Of a DNA stretch of 64,000 nucleotides, positions 30,733 to 40,817 are shown piece by piece. Position numbers and translations under genes: made by a program. Positions within the stretch are counted from its first letter, which is position 1; each line of letters begins with the position of its first letter. Source of the stretch: Macrococcoides canis (GTDB lineage: Bacteria; Bacillota; Bacilli; Staphylococcales; Staphylococcaceae); NCBI RefSeq assembly GCF_002119805.1, contig NZ_CP021059.1, positions 2,108,001 to 2,172,000 on the forward strand, read 5' to 3'. Under the pieces are notes generated by a model. That model did not search any database and was not told the DNA's origin. It saw only the letters and a program-made list of their open reading frames with translations.

Positions 30733-32058
30733 TTATGTTTTAATAATATCCAGTGCTCCATTAAACATCTCAACACTCACTTCATTCGCCTGCGATTTTT
30801 GCTTTTTCAGGGCTGTTTCTTTCTCCTTGTTATTCATATGCAAGTATTCAAGCAATAAATCAGGTTCTCTTTCGCTTACTAACATTGCATTATTCGTATA
30901 TGTGACATTATGTACTGTTTCCTTATATCCCATAATGAGGTGATCGTAGTCATACGCACTTCTTACTGCATTCATAATTTCATTTCCTTGATTAATATCA
31001 AGATAAATATCCGCCGCTTCATAAAGTTGTCGTGCTTTATTGAGTTCTACTGAAGGATAGAGTTTAACATTTTTATACTTGCCAAGATTCATAAGCTTCG
31101 ATGACATCTCTGTAATCGCAGCAATAGTAAATGTATAGTCAGGACTATTTTTTATAATGTGCTCTACATGTGGAAGCTGATCGGAATTTGTCATTGTCAG
31201 GACATTCTTTGTAAATGTATTTTTACGGTGATATTGATATAGATATCCTGACTGTTTTATTTTATGACGCAATTCTTTTTTCGTAAGCGTTGTGATACGT
31301 GCGTATTCTAACTTATTGGGTACAATTACTTTGAATGACAGATGATTATTTGATTCAAGTATCGAGACCATATTCCCTGGTAGTGCATCTTGGACTTGCT
31401 CTTGCCAGAAGAGATATCCATGTGTTCTTTGCTTTCTGTTGTAGATTGCAATAAGTGGTAACGACAGGGAGTTAAAGATAATTTTCGATGTATCGACATT
31501 CAGCTGATCAATAAAATAAGTGATAAATTCTGCTTTATTACTAAATATATATTCCTTGTCATCAAGTGTCAGCATGATGCTACCCGTAATATAGTTTTCA
31601 TAGATAACTACTTTACCTTCTTTTGTGAAGTATGTTTTCATTATCGACTTGCCATGAATGTCATTTACCGTCTGTGCAAATCTCAATCCATGTTTCGTAT
31701 AGTGATCAATATACCTGACGTTATTGTTATCACCTAACCACTCAACGCGTTCTACGATACGCGATTTGTAATTCATCTTATAGATGATATTGGCTTTCGT
31801 TCTTCCATTATCTTTAATGTGCGCCTCGCTATTATTCCCATCAATCTCCCAGTATTTCGGTTTCTTGACTGCGTTGAAATATAATGCTTTCGTCGGTTCA
31901 GGATGATAGTGTGCAAAGTAACGGTAAGGAGTAATGATATTATCTGGTAGAAATCCGTCGTCTTCAATGACAATTGTAGGATGGTTGTTGCCAGCTAACT
32001 GCAAAGATTGATAAAGTTCTGCAGAAGGCAAATTAAAATATTCAAATAGATTAATCAT
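30733..32058 (-). CDS. gtfB: Accessory Sec glycosylation partner GtfB
   Basis: GtfB is the chaperone-like partner of GtfA. Together they form the O-GlcNAc transferase that starts glycosylation of Ser/Thr residues on the serine-rich repeat protein in the cytoplasm, with GtfB recognising the polypeptide acceptor. The sequence (MINLFEYFNLPSAELYQSLQLAGNNHPTIVIEDDGFLPDNI...) has the N-terminal features of GtfB proteins and lacks a nucleotide-sugar motif. I start it at the ATG at 32056-32058, which overlaps the gtfA stop as ATGA and has GAGGTGATAG just upstream; a start at 32088 would lie inside gtfA without a ribosome site. At 441 residues it matches the family. It is the last gene of the locus and is followed by a terminator. 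Confidence 0.9.
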   Translation of the reverse strand: MINLFEYFNLPSAELYQSLQLAGNNHPTIVIEDDGFLPDNIITPYRYFAHYHPEPTKALYFNAVKKPKYWEIDGNNSEAHIKDNGRTKANIIYKMNYKSRIVERVEWLGDNNNVRYIDHYTKHGLRFAQTVNDIHGKSIMKTYFTKEGKVVIYENYITGSIMLTLDDKEYIFSNKAEFITYFIDQLNVDTSKIIFNSLSLPLIAIYNRKQRTHGYLFWQEQVQDALPGNMVSILESNNHLSFKVIVPNKLEYARITTLTKKELRHKIKQSGYLYQYHRKNTFTKNVLTMTNSDQLPHVEHIIKNSPDYTFTIAAITEMSSKLMNLGKYKNVKLYPSVELNKARQLYEAADIYLDINQGNEIMNAVRSAYDYDHLIMGYKETVHNVTYTNNAMLVSEREPDLLLEYLHMNNKEKETALKKQKSQANEVSVEMFNGALDIIKT

Positions 32059-33566
32059 CCTATCACCTCTTCTACTAAATCTCTCCATTTTTGTTTAATG
32101 TATTGCTCTTTAAAAGGTTCTGCAATTTCATATGACTTTTGTGCGACAGACTCCAGATTCATATTATAGAAATCAATGATGCGCTCTGCAAAACGGTCTG
32201 TTAATGTTTCTATCGATGCTTCTGTTAACTCAGCTGGCAATAAAAATCCATTATAACCGTCATGAATAAATGTTGGATTTCCATATTCAACGTCAAATCC
32301 AATCATGCCAAGCCCTGAAGCTACAGCTTCTAATAGTGTTAATCCAAACCCTTCGCTTTGAGAAGCTGAAAGGAATAGCTCGTACTTGCTATATACTTGG
32401 TCAAGATTGACATGTCCACGCAATCGAATATATTGATTTGCATCAAAAGTATCGATGACTTCTTGAATCTTCTGCTTTTCCACACCTTCTCCATATATAT
32501 CAAATGTGAGTTCTGGAATATGTTGCTTTGCTTTAACAACTGCTCGAACCAGCCAGTCCACATGTTTCTCATTTGCAAGACGCGACGCTGTGATAATCGA
32601 ATACGGAGTGCGTGTTTCTGTGGGATACGTTAATTCTTCAACTGCACCAACTGGAATCGGATATATCTTCGGTTGTTTGTCATAGTAATGTTTGAATTGT
32701 TCACTAAGTATTTCTTGCTGGCGCTTTGTAGCAGTAATAAAGAAATCTATATCATTTGCCTGTGCGAACTGATATTCATAATAGTTGTTCCATAGGATAT
32801 CATCTTTCGTTGTTGCATTCTTACTAAAATGTTCTGCATGAACGACCACGCCCACTTTACTGTCACCTTTATTTTCCATCACTGCTTGTCCAATGTTCGT
32901 CGCTCTATCTACAATCAGTATATCTTCAGATGATAGTTGTAATGATTGAAGGAAGTATGCAACAAATGCACGCTTTCCATATAGTGGCGTATGGTTAATG
33001 ACATAAAGACTCTCCTCATGATCGTTTCCGAGATATTCTTCATATGCAATCGTGCCGTCTTCATTATAGAATTGCCTCATATACGCGTTGGCACGATTGT
33101 TCTCAGGAGCATAATATTCAGACATAAATCTGACATACGTATAGAAGTCCTTTCTTATCAGCATACCATCTGATACAAATTCAGCACGATCAACGATATC
33201 TGTTCCTGCAGTTTTTAAATAACATGTAACAAATGTATTGTGATTTTTGAAGAATATACGTTTGACTTTGCCATTTTCTTCTACTTTAATTACTTCTTCT
33301 GTCAACGTCTCAATAATATCCGACACTTTATATGTTGTTGGTGCGATTTTAATATCTGTGAAATGTTGATACAGCCAAATAATCTCATCATCTTTAAATC
33401 CTATATTGTGCGTCAATGTCTGTATATTCTCATTTTGGATAAAATCAAGAAACACAAACTTCTTCGTCTGTTCTAGATCACGTAGTAACTTCGCGCGATA
33501 GCTCTGTGCATATTCTACACCACTACTCGCCCAACCAATGCCAAAGTTAATATTATATATCGTCAT
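32055..33566 (-). CDS. gtfA: Accessory Sec glycosyltransferase GtfA (GT4)
   Basis: GtfA is a cytoplasmic GT-B glycosyltransferase that transfers GlcNAc from UDP-GlcNAc to Ser/Thr of the SRR adhesin, in complex with GtfB. The N-terminus, MTIYNINFGIGWASSGVEYAQSYRA, is the GtfA signature. The C-terminal half has the GT4 pattern, including SIITASRLANEKHVDWLV (about 323) and the E-x7-E motif EGFGLTLLE (about 406). At 503 residues it fits the family. It lies 10 bp after secA2 and overlaps gtfB by 4 bp, which supports coupled translation and stoichiometric GtfA-GtfB. Confidence 0.95.
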   Translation of the reverse strand: MTIYNINFGIGWASSGVEYAQSYRAKLLRDLEQTKKFVFLDFIQNENIQTLTHNIGFKDDEIIWLYQHFTDIKIAPTTYKVSDIIETLTEEVIKVEENGKVKRIFFKNHNTFVTCYLKTAGTDIVDRAEFVSDGMLIRKDFYTYVRFMSEYYAPENNRANAYMRQFYNEDGTIAYEEYLGNDHEESLYVINHTPLYGKRAFVAYFLQSLQLSSEDILIVDRATNIGQAVMENKGDSKVGVVVHAEHFSKNATTKDDILWNNYYEYQFAQANDIDFFITATKRQQEILSEQFKHYYDKQPKIYPIPVGAVEELTYPTETRTPYSIITASRLANEKHVDWLVRAVVKAKQHIPELTFDIYGEGVEKQKIQEVIDTFDANQYIRLRGHVNLDQVYSKYELFLSASQSEGFGLTLLEAVASGLGMIGFDVEYGNPTFIHDGYNGFLLPAELTEASIETLTDRFAERIIDFYNMNLESVAQKSYEIAEPFKEQYIKQKWRDLVEEVIG

Positions 33567-33575
33567 ACTTGCCTC

Positions 33576-35963
33576 CTACGGAAAATGTACAATCATATTT
33601 CCATCTTTATCATATGTTATCATACTCAGCGCCAGATTTCTGACGATGTCTTCTTTAATACGTTCTCCCATCACTTTATATGAATTTAAAGCAGTGCGAT
33701 GATACTCGAAGACGGCATTTCTTCGTCCCATCTGTCGATTATTCATACTGGAACGTAGTTGCTGCAAGTAGTCTACTTGTTCAATCCAGTTTTTATCTAT
33801 TGCTTTTAATAACGATTTTTGAATGTATTGTACATAAAAAAATTCATTGTCGAACTGTGCTTTCTGTAATTTAAGCTGTTCCATAAATAGCTCAGTCAAA
33901 AATGTTACACATTGCTCTGAATCGTTGATAATAGAGGGTGCTATATCTTGCTCAAATTGAAACCTGATGTTTCTATAGATATACTGTTTTAATTGCCTCT
34001 CGGTAAGTTTGTCTTGTGTTTTCACATAGGAAGCAATTACATCGCTTGCCACTTTCTTAAAATCAAAATGATCGAAGTTGTCGGATTTCAAAATTAAATC
34101 TCTTTGAGCATATATCATCTTTCTCTGCTTACTCACACTTTGCTCAAATTCATTATTCATCTGACGTGCGATCATCCCATGTTCTTCAGATACAACTTGC
34201 GCTTTCTCAACGATACTTTCGATTTTCTTCATCAATAGCTTACTATCACGAATACGCCATTCATCGAAATCATGAATACGCTTATTATTTAATAAGCTGT
34301 TATCACTCCAGCGCTTAACAAGATAATCCTCTAAAGAAATATATATCTGCGAACTTCCTGGATCACCTTGGCGACCTGATCTTCCTCTCAATTGGCGATC
34401 GATACGGCTGTTCTCCATATGTTCACTGATAATAACAGCTAAACCTCCAAGCATTCTGACGCTTTCACTAAGTTTAATATCTGTTCCACGCCCTGCCATA
34501 CTTGTTGCAACAGTTACATTCGATAATTGTCCAGCTTCTGCTATCATCTGAGCTTCTTTCGCTACATTTTGTGCGATGAGTAAATTATTCGGTATATTCA
34601 AAGCAGACAAGCGTTCAGAAAAGAATTCCGCATCTTCAGCTGTACGCGTTATCAAAAGTAATGGTCGTCCAGTTTTATGTATCATGAGGACGTCTTTCAA
34701 CAATGCTTTATGCTTCTGCTGTTTACTGATAAACACGCGGTCCGGCAGATCCTTCCTGATGACTGGGCGATCTGTCGGTATTTGTACGACAACTTTTCCA
34801 TACAGTTCAAAAAACTCTTTCTCACCTAGTTTACTCGTTGCACTCATACCAGAAAAAGCTTTAAACTGCTGAAATAAGTTTTGAAAGGTTATTGTTGCCA
34901 TCACACTCATATCATTACTAATTTCTAAGTTTTCTTTAGCCTCTATTGATTGATGCAACCCAGATTGAAGTTTCGTACCCGGAAGAAGGCGGCCTGAAAT
35001 GCGATCAATCAACACAATTTCGCCATCATTTACATAGTAATCAATATTTAAATCAAACATACATTTTGCTCTCAGGGCTAAATTGATATTGCGAACGAGC
35101 GCAGTATGCTTCCCATCATACATATCTTCTATATCAAAATATGTGTTGCTTGCTAAAATACCCTCTTCCGTCAAATAAACTTCCTGCTGCTGTTTATCCA
35201 CTTTAAAGTGCAGCTCTTCTTGCAGAGTATCTGTTAGCTCTTTAACTACATTAAATAAGTTCGATTGTACACGCGGTGCACCACTAATCACAAGCGGTGT
35301 TTGAGCAGCATCCAGGATAATCGAATCAATCTCATCAATAATGCAGAAATTGAAGGGCTTAAGAAACTTTCCGTTTAAATTGTCAGCTAAATTATCAATT
35401 AAATAATCAAAACCAATACGACCATTCGTTGAATAGATGATATCAGCATCATAAAGTGCTTTTTTTTCGCCTTTTTTGTACTCATGGCCAGGGATATCAA
35501 CAAATCCTAAAGAAGCGCGCAGACCTAACCATTCGAATAACGGTTTCATCTCTTCATAATCTCGTCGTGCTAAATAATCATTCGTCGTAATAAGGTATGC
35601 ACCTTCGCCTAAAATACCGTTCAAATACAGCGGCATTGTGGCAGTTAACGTCTTTCCTTCACCAGTCTGCATTTCAGCGATATTACCTTGATGCATAACA
35701 ATTGCTCCCATGACCTGCACATCTTTAGGGTACATACCAAGTACACGCTCACTCGCAATACGCACTACAGCGTAACTTTCAGGTAACAGGGCCTCTAACG
35801 TTTCACCGCGCTTCAAACGTGTTCTGAATTCTTCTGTCTTAAGTTTTAATTCTGTATCTGACAATGATTTAAAAGTTTCACTAAAGTGATTAACTCGGTT
35901 TAATATCCGCTTGAGACCTTTGATTCGGGTATTATTAATCGTCTGTTCTACCACCTGTTTCAT
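33576..35963 (-). CDS. secA2: Accessory Sec translocase ATPase SecA2
   Basis: SecA2 is the motor ATPase that drives export of the glycosylated SRR protein through SecY2. Seen: Walker A in [16 protein letters not shown] (about residue 97); Walker [19 protein letters not shown] (about 205); the helicase boxes [14 protein letters not shown] (about 490) and [24 protein letters not shown] (about 530); and the preprotein cross-linking region between them. At 795 residues it is slightly shorter than housekeeping SecA and lacks the zinc-binding C-terminal tail, as expected for SecA2. It sits in the asp3-secA2-gtfA order of staphylococcal sraP loci. An AGGTGACA ribosome site precedes its ATG. Confidence 0.97.
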   Translation of the reverse strand: MKQVVEQTINNTRIKGLKRILNRVNHFSETFKSLSDTELKLKTEEFRTRLKRGETLEALLPESYAVVRIASERVLGMYPKDVQVMGAIVMHQGNIAEMQTGEGKTLTATMPLYLNGILGEGAYLITTNDYLARRDYEEMKPLFEWLGLRASLGFVDIPGHEYKKGEKKALYDADIIYSTNGRIGFDYLIDNLADNLNGKFLKPFNFCIIDEIDSIILDAAQTPLVISGAPRVQSNLFNVVKELTDTLQEELHFKVDKQQQEVYLTEEGILASNTYFDIEDMYDGKHTALVRNINLALRAKCMFDLNIDYYVNDGEIVLIDRISGRLLPGTKLQSGLHQSIEAKENLEISNDMSVMATITFQNLFQQFKAFSGMSATSKLGEKEFFELYGKVVVQIPTDRPVIRKDLPDRVFISKQQKHKALLKDVLMIHKTGRPLLLITRTAEDAEFFSERLSALNIPNNLLIAQNVAKEAQMIAEAGQLSNVTVATSMAGRGTDIKLSESVRMLGGLAVIISEHMENSRIDRQLRGRSGRQGDPGSSQIYISLEDYLVKRWSDNSLLNNKRIHDFDEWRIRDSKLLMKKIESIVEKAQVVSEEHGMIARQMNNEFEQSVSKQRKMIYAQRDLILKSDNFDHFDFKKVASDVIASYVKTQDKLTERQLKQYIYRNIRFQFEQDIAPSIINDSEQCVTFLTELFMEQLKLQKAQFDNEFFYVQYIQKSLLKAIDKNWIEQVDYLQQLRSSMNNRQMGRRNAVFEYHRTALNSYKVMGERIKEDIVRNLALSMITYDKDGNMIVHFP

Positions 35964-35977
35964 GTGTCACCTCCAAC

Positions 35978-36445
35978 TTACAAATAGCTTTGTATATCAA
36001 TCTCGTCTGAATATACCGAAATTTGCGCTCCAGTTATTACAATGGATTCAAAGTTCATATGCTGAACTGCAGCACTCATCATGTGAATCGTGTAACTATA
36101 ATAATCATCAGGCACTTCAACCTGTATTTCTCGTTCTTGGACAACCTTGGTTTCTATTAAAGTTTCATTACGTCGATAAAACGAAATTTTGAAATATACA
36201 CTTTGCTTTGGCACCGCTTCGTAGTTAAAGTAAAATGTATATCTCTTATTTCTTTTAAGAAAAGGTAGGTCAGGTGCAGTCTTCTCGCTATAATAATCTG
36301 CTGTCATACGCCATTCATTCAGCACTATTCCCGCAGGTGTCTGATGATTTGTGAACTGTACTACAGAACCTTTTTTGATAACCGAACCATACATAAAAGC
36401 ATGATTTAAACTTTTCCACTTCACTATAAAGTTTTGACTATTCAC
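35978..36445 (-). CDS. asp3: Accessory Sec system protein Asp3
   Basis: Asp3 is a component of the Asp1-Asp2-Asp3 complex that binds SecA2 and the adhesin and is needed for export. The 155-residue product has no signal or membrane segment and is predicted to be all-beta (FIVKWKSLNHAFMYGSVIKKGS, RYTFYFNYEAVPKQSVYFKISFYRR). This matches the carbohydrate-binding-module-like fold known for Asp3. It lies directly after asp2 (1 bp apart) and 14 bp before secA2. Length agrees with the family. Confidence 0.9.
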   Translation of the reverse strand: MNSQNFIVKWKSLNHAFMYGSVIKKGSVVQFTNHQTPAGIVLNEWRMTADYYSEKTAPDLPFLKRNKRYTFYFNYEAVPKQSVYFKISFYRRNETLIETKVVQEREIQVEVPDDYYSYTIHMMSAAVQHMNFESIVITGAQISVYSDEIDIQSYL

Positions 36446-36446
36446 A

Positions 36447-37982
36447 TTATCCTCTCCCGAACTTGCTTTGCATCAATATTTTGTAGAAGTTAATAAACCA
36501 ATTATTAATCGTCGGTGAGTCATCATTATGACGTCCTGGTATGCCTCTGCTGATGACTTTAGCATGATGGCGACTTAATACCTCCAGTAATTCATCAAAT
36601 GCAAATAGGTCATAGTCATCATCTTCCATATAACATATCGCAAATGTTGTCTTTTCAATATCATGTTGTTCAAATGTATTCCAGAATTTATCATTCAGCA
36701 TCCTTACATGTGCATCACTTGTACCACCAGTGTTTGTCAGCAATACATCAAGCGCCGTTCCAAACTCTTCTGGACGCAGCAATTTCATATTCGCGCCAAT
36801 TGTGCCAACATTCACTAACGGTTTACCGACAATCACTGCACTTGGATTGAGTTTAGCCCCATAATAAATCGCACCGAAAGAACCCATTGATAATCCGGAT
36901 AATATTAATTCGTGTTCATCAAAATTCAAATATTCGAGTGCATCTTTAATCACTTTTTCAATCATCGCTTCATATTGATCAGAGCCGAGGTAGAAACTGC
37001 CACCTTCTATTCTTGGATCGCCAATCAGTATGAACGGGGCACCAAGCTTTTGCATCATAAAATAACCTTCAAATCCTTCAGCGGGGCGATATCCAGAAAA
37101 ATAGACATTAAGCGGTGGTTTCATATCTCCTGGATGAAACAAGTAGATGAACTCATCGCGATTATTATCACTGTAACGATTTCCGCCAAGAAGGAATTCT
37201 CCAAATTCAAGACGTGACCAGCGACGATGTATAACGCCGAGCGACAGCTTTCCTTTACCTTTTGCTTTTACACTTACAGCAACATAACCATCTTCTGTCA
37301 TCATCGGTCTGATAATCGGCTCATTGAACGCACTGCTTAAAACTGTGAATGTTTCCATTAATGTTTCTACAGTTCCACCTTTATAGACTCTGAACGTATA
37401 TTCCAGCTCTACACCTTCTACTTTAAATTCTGGCCATAGTTCAAGCGCATGATTGCGTTCGTAATAGAGCAGTTTAGATAATGAAGCTACCGGTAAGAAT
37501 TCTGTACCAAAGTCGCCTTCACAATAAAGCCACTTGTTACCCAGGAACTTTGATTGAACCTCTGACATCGGATGTACTTCCCAAGCTTCAACGCCAATTT
37601 TGTCTCCATATTGACCGTTGTAACAGATTGTCTTCAACTTCTCTATGTAATGTGCTTCATCGTCTGCATTAACAGGTAACGCAAAATTTCTTTTTATCGT
37701 TTCGTCCGCTTCATACTGAGGATAATAAGCGCCTTTAATATATAAATTAAAAGGTGCTGCCACGCTTTTAATCACCCGCATTAAATTCTCGCTATAAGGT
37801 GCTTCAACTAGTACAAAATTATATGCTTTTTGAGCATCGATGAATTTAATAATTTCATCCATCATCCCATCGTCCTGATAGACAAAGTTAGCATCCAGAA
37901 AATCGAGGTGAATTTGTGGTGTACTTAAAGTTGTCTCAAGCGACGCTTGTCCTATCTGCAGTATCCTAAATTTTCGAACCAT
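36447..37982 (-). CDS. asp2: Accessory Sec system protein Asp2 (putative O-acetyltransferase)
   Basis: Asp2 is required for export of the SRR protein and in streptococci also O-acetylates its GlcNAc residues. The alpha/beta-hydrolase nucleophile elbow is present as LSGLSMGSFGAIYYGA, with Ser near residue 363, and a late His in GIPGRHNDDSPT (about residue 488) fits the catalytic triad. So the enzyme is probably active. The start at 37982 has AGGAG 7 nt upstream and overlaps the end of asp1 by 17 bp. At 511 residues it has the family length. Confidence 0.93.
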   Translation of the reverse strand: MVRKFRILQIGQASLETTLSTPQIHLDFLDANFVYQDDGMMDEIIKFIDAQKAYNFVLVEAPYSENLMRVIKSVAAPFNLYIKGAYYPQYEADETIKRNFALPVNADDEAHYIEKLKTICYNGQYGDKIGVEAWEVHPMSEVQSKFLGNKWLYCEGDFGTEFLPVASLSKLLYYERNHALELWPEFKVEGVELEYTFRVYKGGTVETLMETFTVLSSAFNEPIIRPMMTEDGYVAVSVKAKGKGKLSLGVIHRRWSRLEFGEFLLGGNRYSDNNRDEFIYLFHPGDMKPPLNVYFSGYRPAEGFEGYFMMQKLGAPFILIGDPRIEGGSFYLGSDQYEAMIEKVIKDALEYLNFDEHELILSGLSMGSFGAIYYGAKLNPSAVIVGKPLVNVGTIGANMKLLRPEEFGTALDVLLTNTGGTSDAHVRMLNDKFWNTFEQHDIEKTTFAICYMEDDDYDLFAFDELLEVLSRHHAKVISRGIPGRHNDDSPTINNWFINFYKILMQSKFGRG

Positions 37983-39489
37983 GACTTACTCCTTTTGTAA
38001 AAGCATCAATCTGGTCGATAATATTTCTAGATGAATATTTCTGAACCAGTTGCAAAGAATGTGTAAATGCTGCATTCCAATGTTTAAGCTGCTTCAAATA
38101 ATAATCAACCCCTTCAAATATCGATTGATTATCTGGAATGATATAACCATTTTCTTTATGTTTTACGTAATCTGTCTCAATAATATTGATTTGTGGGACA
38201 CCTGCACTTATCGCTGAGATTTGAAGATATAGATCAGGCTCATCATTGATATCAATTATAATTCTTAATTGTGACATGACTTGAACAATGTTTATCTCAA
38301 AAGGGATGTATTCGAACTGAATCACTTCTTTTTCAATAATTTCTTTATCCTTTAAATCTTCAAAGTCATCTTCCATTTCAATAAACTTTTGATTAATCGC
38401 AGCAATTTGCTGCCACAGTGCCTCACTTCTGTTGCCTTTATGAAAGCGCGATAGAAGTTTCAATCTATATTTATTAGATTTCCCGATATACAGTTCAAAC
38501 AAGTCTATTAGTTTCTGTAGATAAAGATCTTCAATCCCATCGATGAGTATACCGATATAATTTACGTAAAGCTGGCTGCTGACTGACGGTATAAATTCTG
38601 CATCAAATGGTGTAACTCTCAATAAATCATGAGAGTGCCCTAAACTTTGTAGTCTATTCATATTCTTTACTGTATCTACAATGATTCTTGGGCTATGCTG
38701 CACAGTGTTGATCCACGCTTCATCAATCTTTGTATTTCTTTTCTGAAAGACTGAAAACGTCATTCGCTCTGAAGAAATACTACGAGCAATCAACTGATTA
38801 TGTCTATTATCTGCTGCAACGATGAAATGGTCGTCTTCTGCGAAAACTAATTTACTTAGTTGATAAGCAATCAATTCATCCATAGACGTATATAGTTTAC
38901 GGTCAAACTTATGAAAATCAGCTTTTATTTCCACCATGGTTGTAGCTGTGTTTTCAGTCATTATGATTATCCCTTGCGCATTTAAATAGTGGATGAGCGT
39001 GGATTCACCTGTGAAATCCACAATACTGGATAAATAACCTCTATCATCAAAGACGAGCCGCTTTAACAGCTGCTCTTGATGGTAACGCTCCATCCATACA
39101 AGATAGCCTTCCTGGTTATAGTATATTTTCGTTTCTGTATCTTTATAAAATGCTTTAACAATAAATGAAGTATGTACAAACTCCGTTTCTCTCGGCCATT
39201 GCATCTTCCTGTAATCTAATGGTTTAGGTGTAACAGCATCAAATCCTTGCAACGCGTCAAACAAAGACCAGTAGTTTGTATTCATCAATTGATTGCGATG
39301 CAAAAATAACCGCAAACTAGAATCATAATTCAATACGATAAGTCGATGATCTTCTCCAATTTTTTGATGCATATTCATCATGCTTACAATATCATCGAAT
39401 TCACTTTGTTTACTTTTAGAATAGAATGGCTCATTGCGATCATGCCACCAAACTGTTTCAGAATACCATGCTGGAATAAAATATTTCAT
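37966..39489 (-). CDS. asp1: Accessory Sec system protein Asp1
   Basis: Asp1 is a glycosyltransferase-fold protein without known catalytic function that forms the core of the Asp complex. It begins MKYFIPAWYSETVWWHDRNEPFY, the recognisable Asp1 N-terminus, and ends with a GT-B-like C-terminal region (RIIIDINDEPDLYLQISAISAGVPQINIIETDYV). At 507 residues it has the typical length. It lies 10 bp downstream of secY2 and overlaps asp2. Confidence 0.92.
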   Translation of the reverse strand: MKYFIPAWYSETVWWHDRNEPFYSKSKQSEFDDIVSMMNMHQKIGEDHRLIVLNYDSSLRLFLHRNQLMNTNYWSLFDALQGFDAVTPKPLDYRKMQWPRETEFVHTSFIVKAFYKDTETKIYYNQEGYLVWMERYHQEQLLKRLVFDDRGYLSSIVDFTGESTLIHYLNAQGIIIMTENTATTMVEIKADFHKFDRKLYTSMDELIAYQLSKLVFAEDDHFIVAADNRHNQLIARSISSERMTFSVFQKRNTKIDEAWINTVQHSPRIIVDTVKNMNRLQSLGHSHDLLRVTPFDAEFIPSVSSQLYVNYIGILIDGIEDLYLQKLIDLFELYIGKSNKYRLKLLSRFHKGNRSEALWQQIAAINQKFIEMEDDFEDLKDKEIIEKEVIQFEYIPFEINIVQVMSQLRIIIDINDEPDLYLQISAISAGVPQINIIETDYVKHKENGYIIPDNQSIFEGVDYYLKQLKHWNAAFTHSLQLVQKYSSRNIIDQIDAFTKGVSHGSKI

Positions 39490-39498
39490 AATCTCTCC

Positions 39499-40722
39499 TT
39501 ACCAATACTTATCCAGAAAAGTTCTATATCCTTCAAAGTATAAATAGTTTCGAATAGCCTCTACAACATTAATTGCAATATATACGAGTATCAATATTTG
39601 AATCGATAAGAATACTTCATCAAAAACTTGTGGTATCAGCAAAGTGATATAAAAAGGGAGACCGATAATTATTGAGATTAATATTGCGCTGCTCCTACTT
39701 ATAATATTTGCTTTTTGATTTAAATATCGAGCTGTTGGTTTGCCAGGCAATACCCCTTCAAAATAATTACCACTCTTCATAAATTCTTCTGCCTTCTTTG
39801 AAGGATTCAGCATAAATTTAGATAACAGCATATTCAATACAAAGAGTAATACAACGAAGAAAGTAATACCTATCGGATGCGTTAAATCTAAGTACGTGAA
39901 TTGCTTTAACTTTATATCTGTAAAAAACATAAGCACAAGTTCAACGATATACTTTACCGTCATATAAAATGACATACAAAGCATAATTGCCAGACTTCCC
40001 GCAGGATTTAACTTCCATGCTAAAAAATCTTTCTGAACTTTCGAAATATGCATGATGTCAATATAAGGCAGACGATATTCAGAACGTTCTACAAACACGA
40101 GTAACACGATACTGAATAACATAAGTAAGATTACAGCCAGCCAGAAGGTCGGATTTAAATCATCAATCACATGATGCCCTTTAAAGATCGACTTAATAAT
40201 ACTGATCATTACAATCGGCATAGGACCTGCAATACCGTAAAGTGCATTCTGATCAGCAAGCCAGATAAGACACATACTACCAGCAACTAATACAATTAAG
40301 CTTATCGTCATCACTTCAGCAAAGTGCTCTCCACCCTTTATATGCATATTCAGTACATAATAACCTTGAATCACACATAAACATAAAGTAGCTACTTTTT
40401 CCTTAACCTGTTTTTGGAGCTTCGTCTGCTTCATCATCTTATCAATATTGCGATAACTAATTAAGTTAATAATCAGCAATGATGTCAGCCATGGTCCAAG
40501 CCCTAACGAGAACAGATTAACGTTCGTATAATCTCCACCCATCGTTGCAGCACCGATACTATTAACAACATTCACATCATGATTTAAATATTGTTTAGAG
40601 ATAATCGGTATATTGCTCCCCAATATAAAAACCATCAGTATGAACAAAGTATAGATGATTCTTCTGTAGAGAGAAATTCTATAAATATGGTTTTTCATGT
40701 CGATGTTCAGTTTCTTTTTCAT
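39499..40722 (-). CDS. secY2: Accessory Sec translocon channel SecY2
   Basis: SecY2 is the membrane channel specific to the SRR glycoprotein. The 407-residue product has about ten transmembrane segments and SecY-like motifs (LGSNIPIISKQY, SLGLGPWLTSLLIINLISY), and is shorter than housekeeping SecY as usual for SecY2. I start it at the ATG at 40720-40722 (MKKKLNIDMKNHIYR), with GAGGTTTAAC directly upstream. A start at 40779 would lie within the hairpin and upstream of the likely -10 element. It is the first gene after the glycoprotein gene and heads the secY2-asp1-asp2-asp3-secA2-gtfA-gtfB operon. Confidence 0.93.
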   Translation of the reverse strand: MKKKLNIDMKNHIYRISLYRRIIYTLFILMVFILGSNIPIISKQYLNHDVNVVNSIGAATMGGDYTNVNLFSLGLGPWLTSLLIINLISYRNIDKMMKQTKLQKQVKEKVATLCLCVIQGYYVLNMHIKGGEHFAEVMTISLIVLVAGSMCLIWLADQNALYGIAGPMPIVMISIIKSIFKGHHVIDDLNPTFWLAVILLMLFSIVLLVFVERSEYRLPYIDIMHISKVQKDFLAWKLNPAGSLAIMLCMSFYMTVKYIVELVLMFFTDIKLKQFTYLDLTHPIGITFFVVLLFVLNMLLSKFMLNPSKKAEEFMKSGNYFEGVLPGKPTARYLNQKANIISRSSAILISIIIGLPFYITLLIPQVFDEVFLSIQILILVYIAINVVEAIRNYLYFEGYRTFLDKYW

Positions 40723-40761
40723 GTTAAACCTCATCATTTGCAATTTGATTTTATAACTTAA

Positions 40762-40801
40762 ATTATAGCACAGGCACAAACACAGATTGTGTTTGTGCCT
40801 G
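40762..40801 (-). promoter_or_regulatory. Hairpin without U-tract plus extended -10 of the secY2 operon
   Basis: A perfect 14-bp stem (40771-40784 with 40788-40801, arm CAGGCACAAACACA) begins 16 bp after the glycoprotein stop codon. On the minus strand it runs straight into TGCTATAAT (40762-40770), a consensus extended -10, rather than into a T-run. It therefore looks like a combined RNA stabiliser or weak terminator for the adhesin mRNA and a start site for secY2, about 40 bp before the secY2 ATG. Confidence 0.55.
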
Positions 40802-40817
40802 AGGCTATATTACTTAT

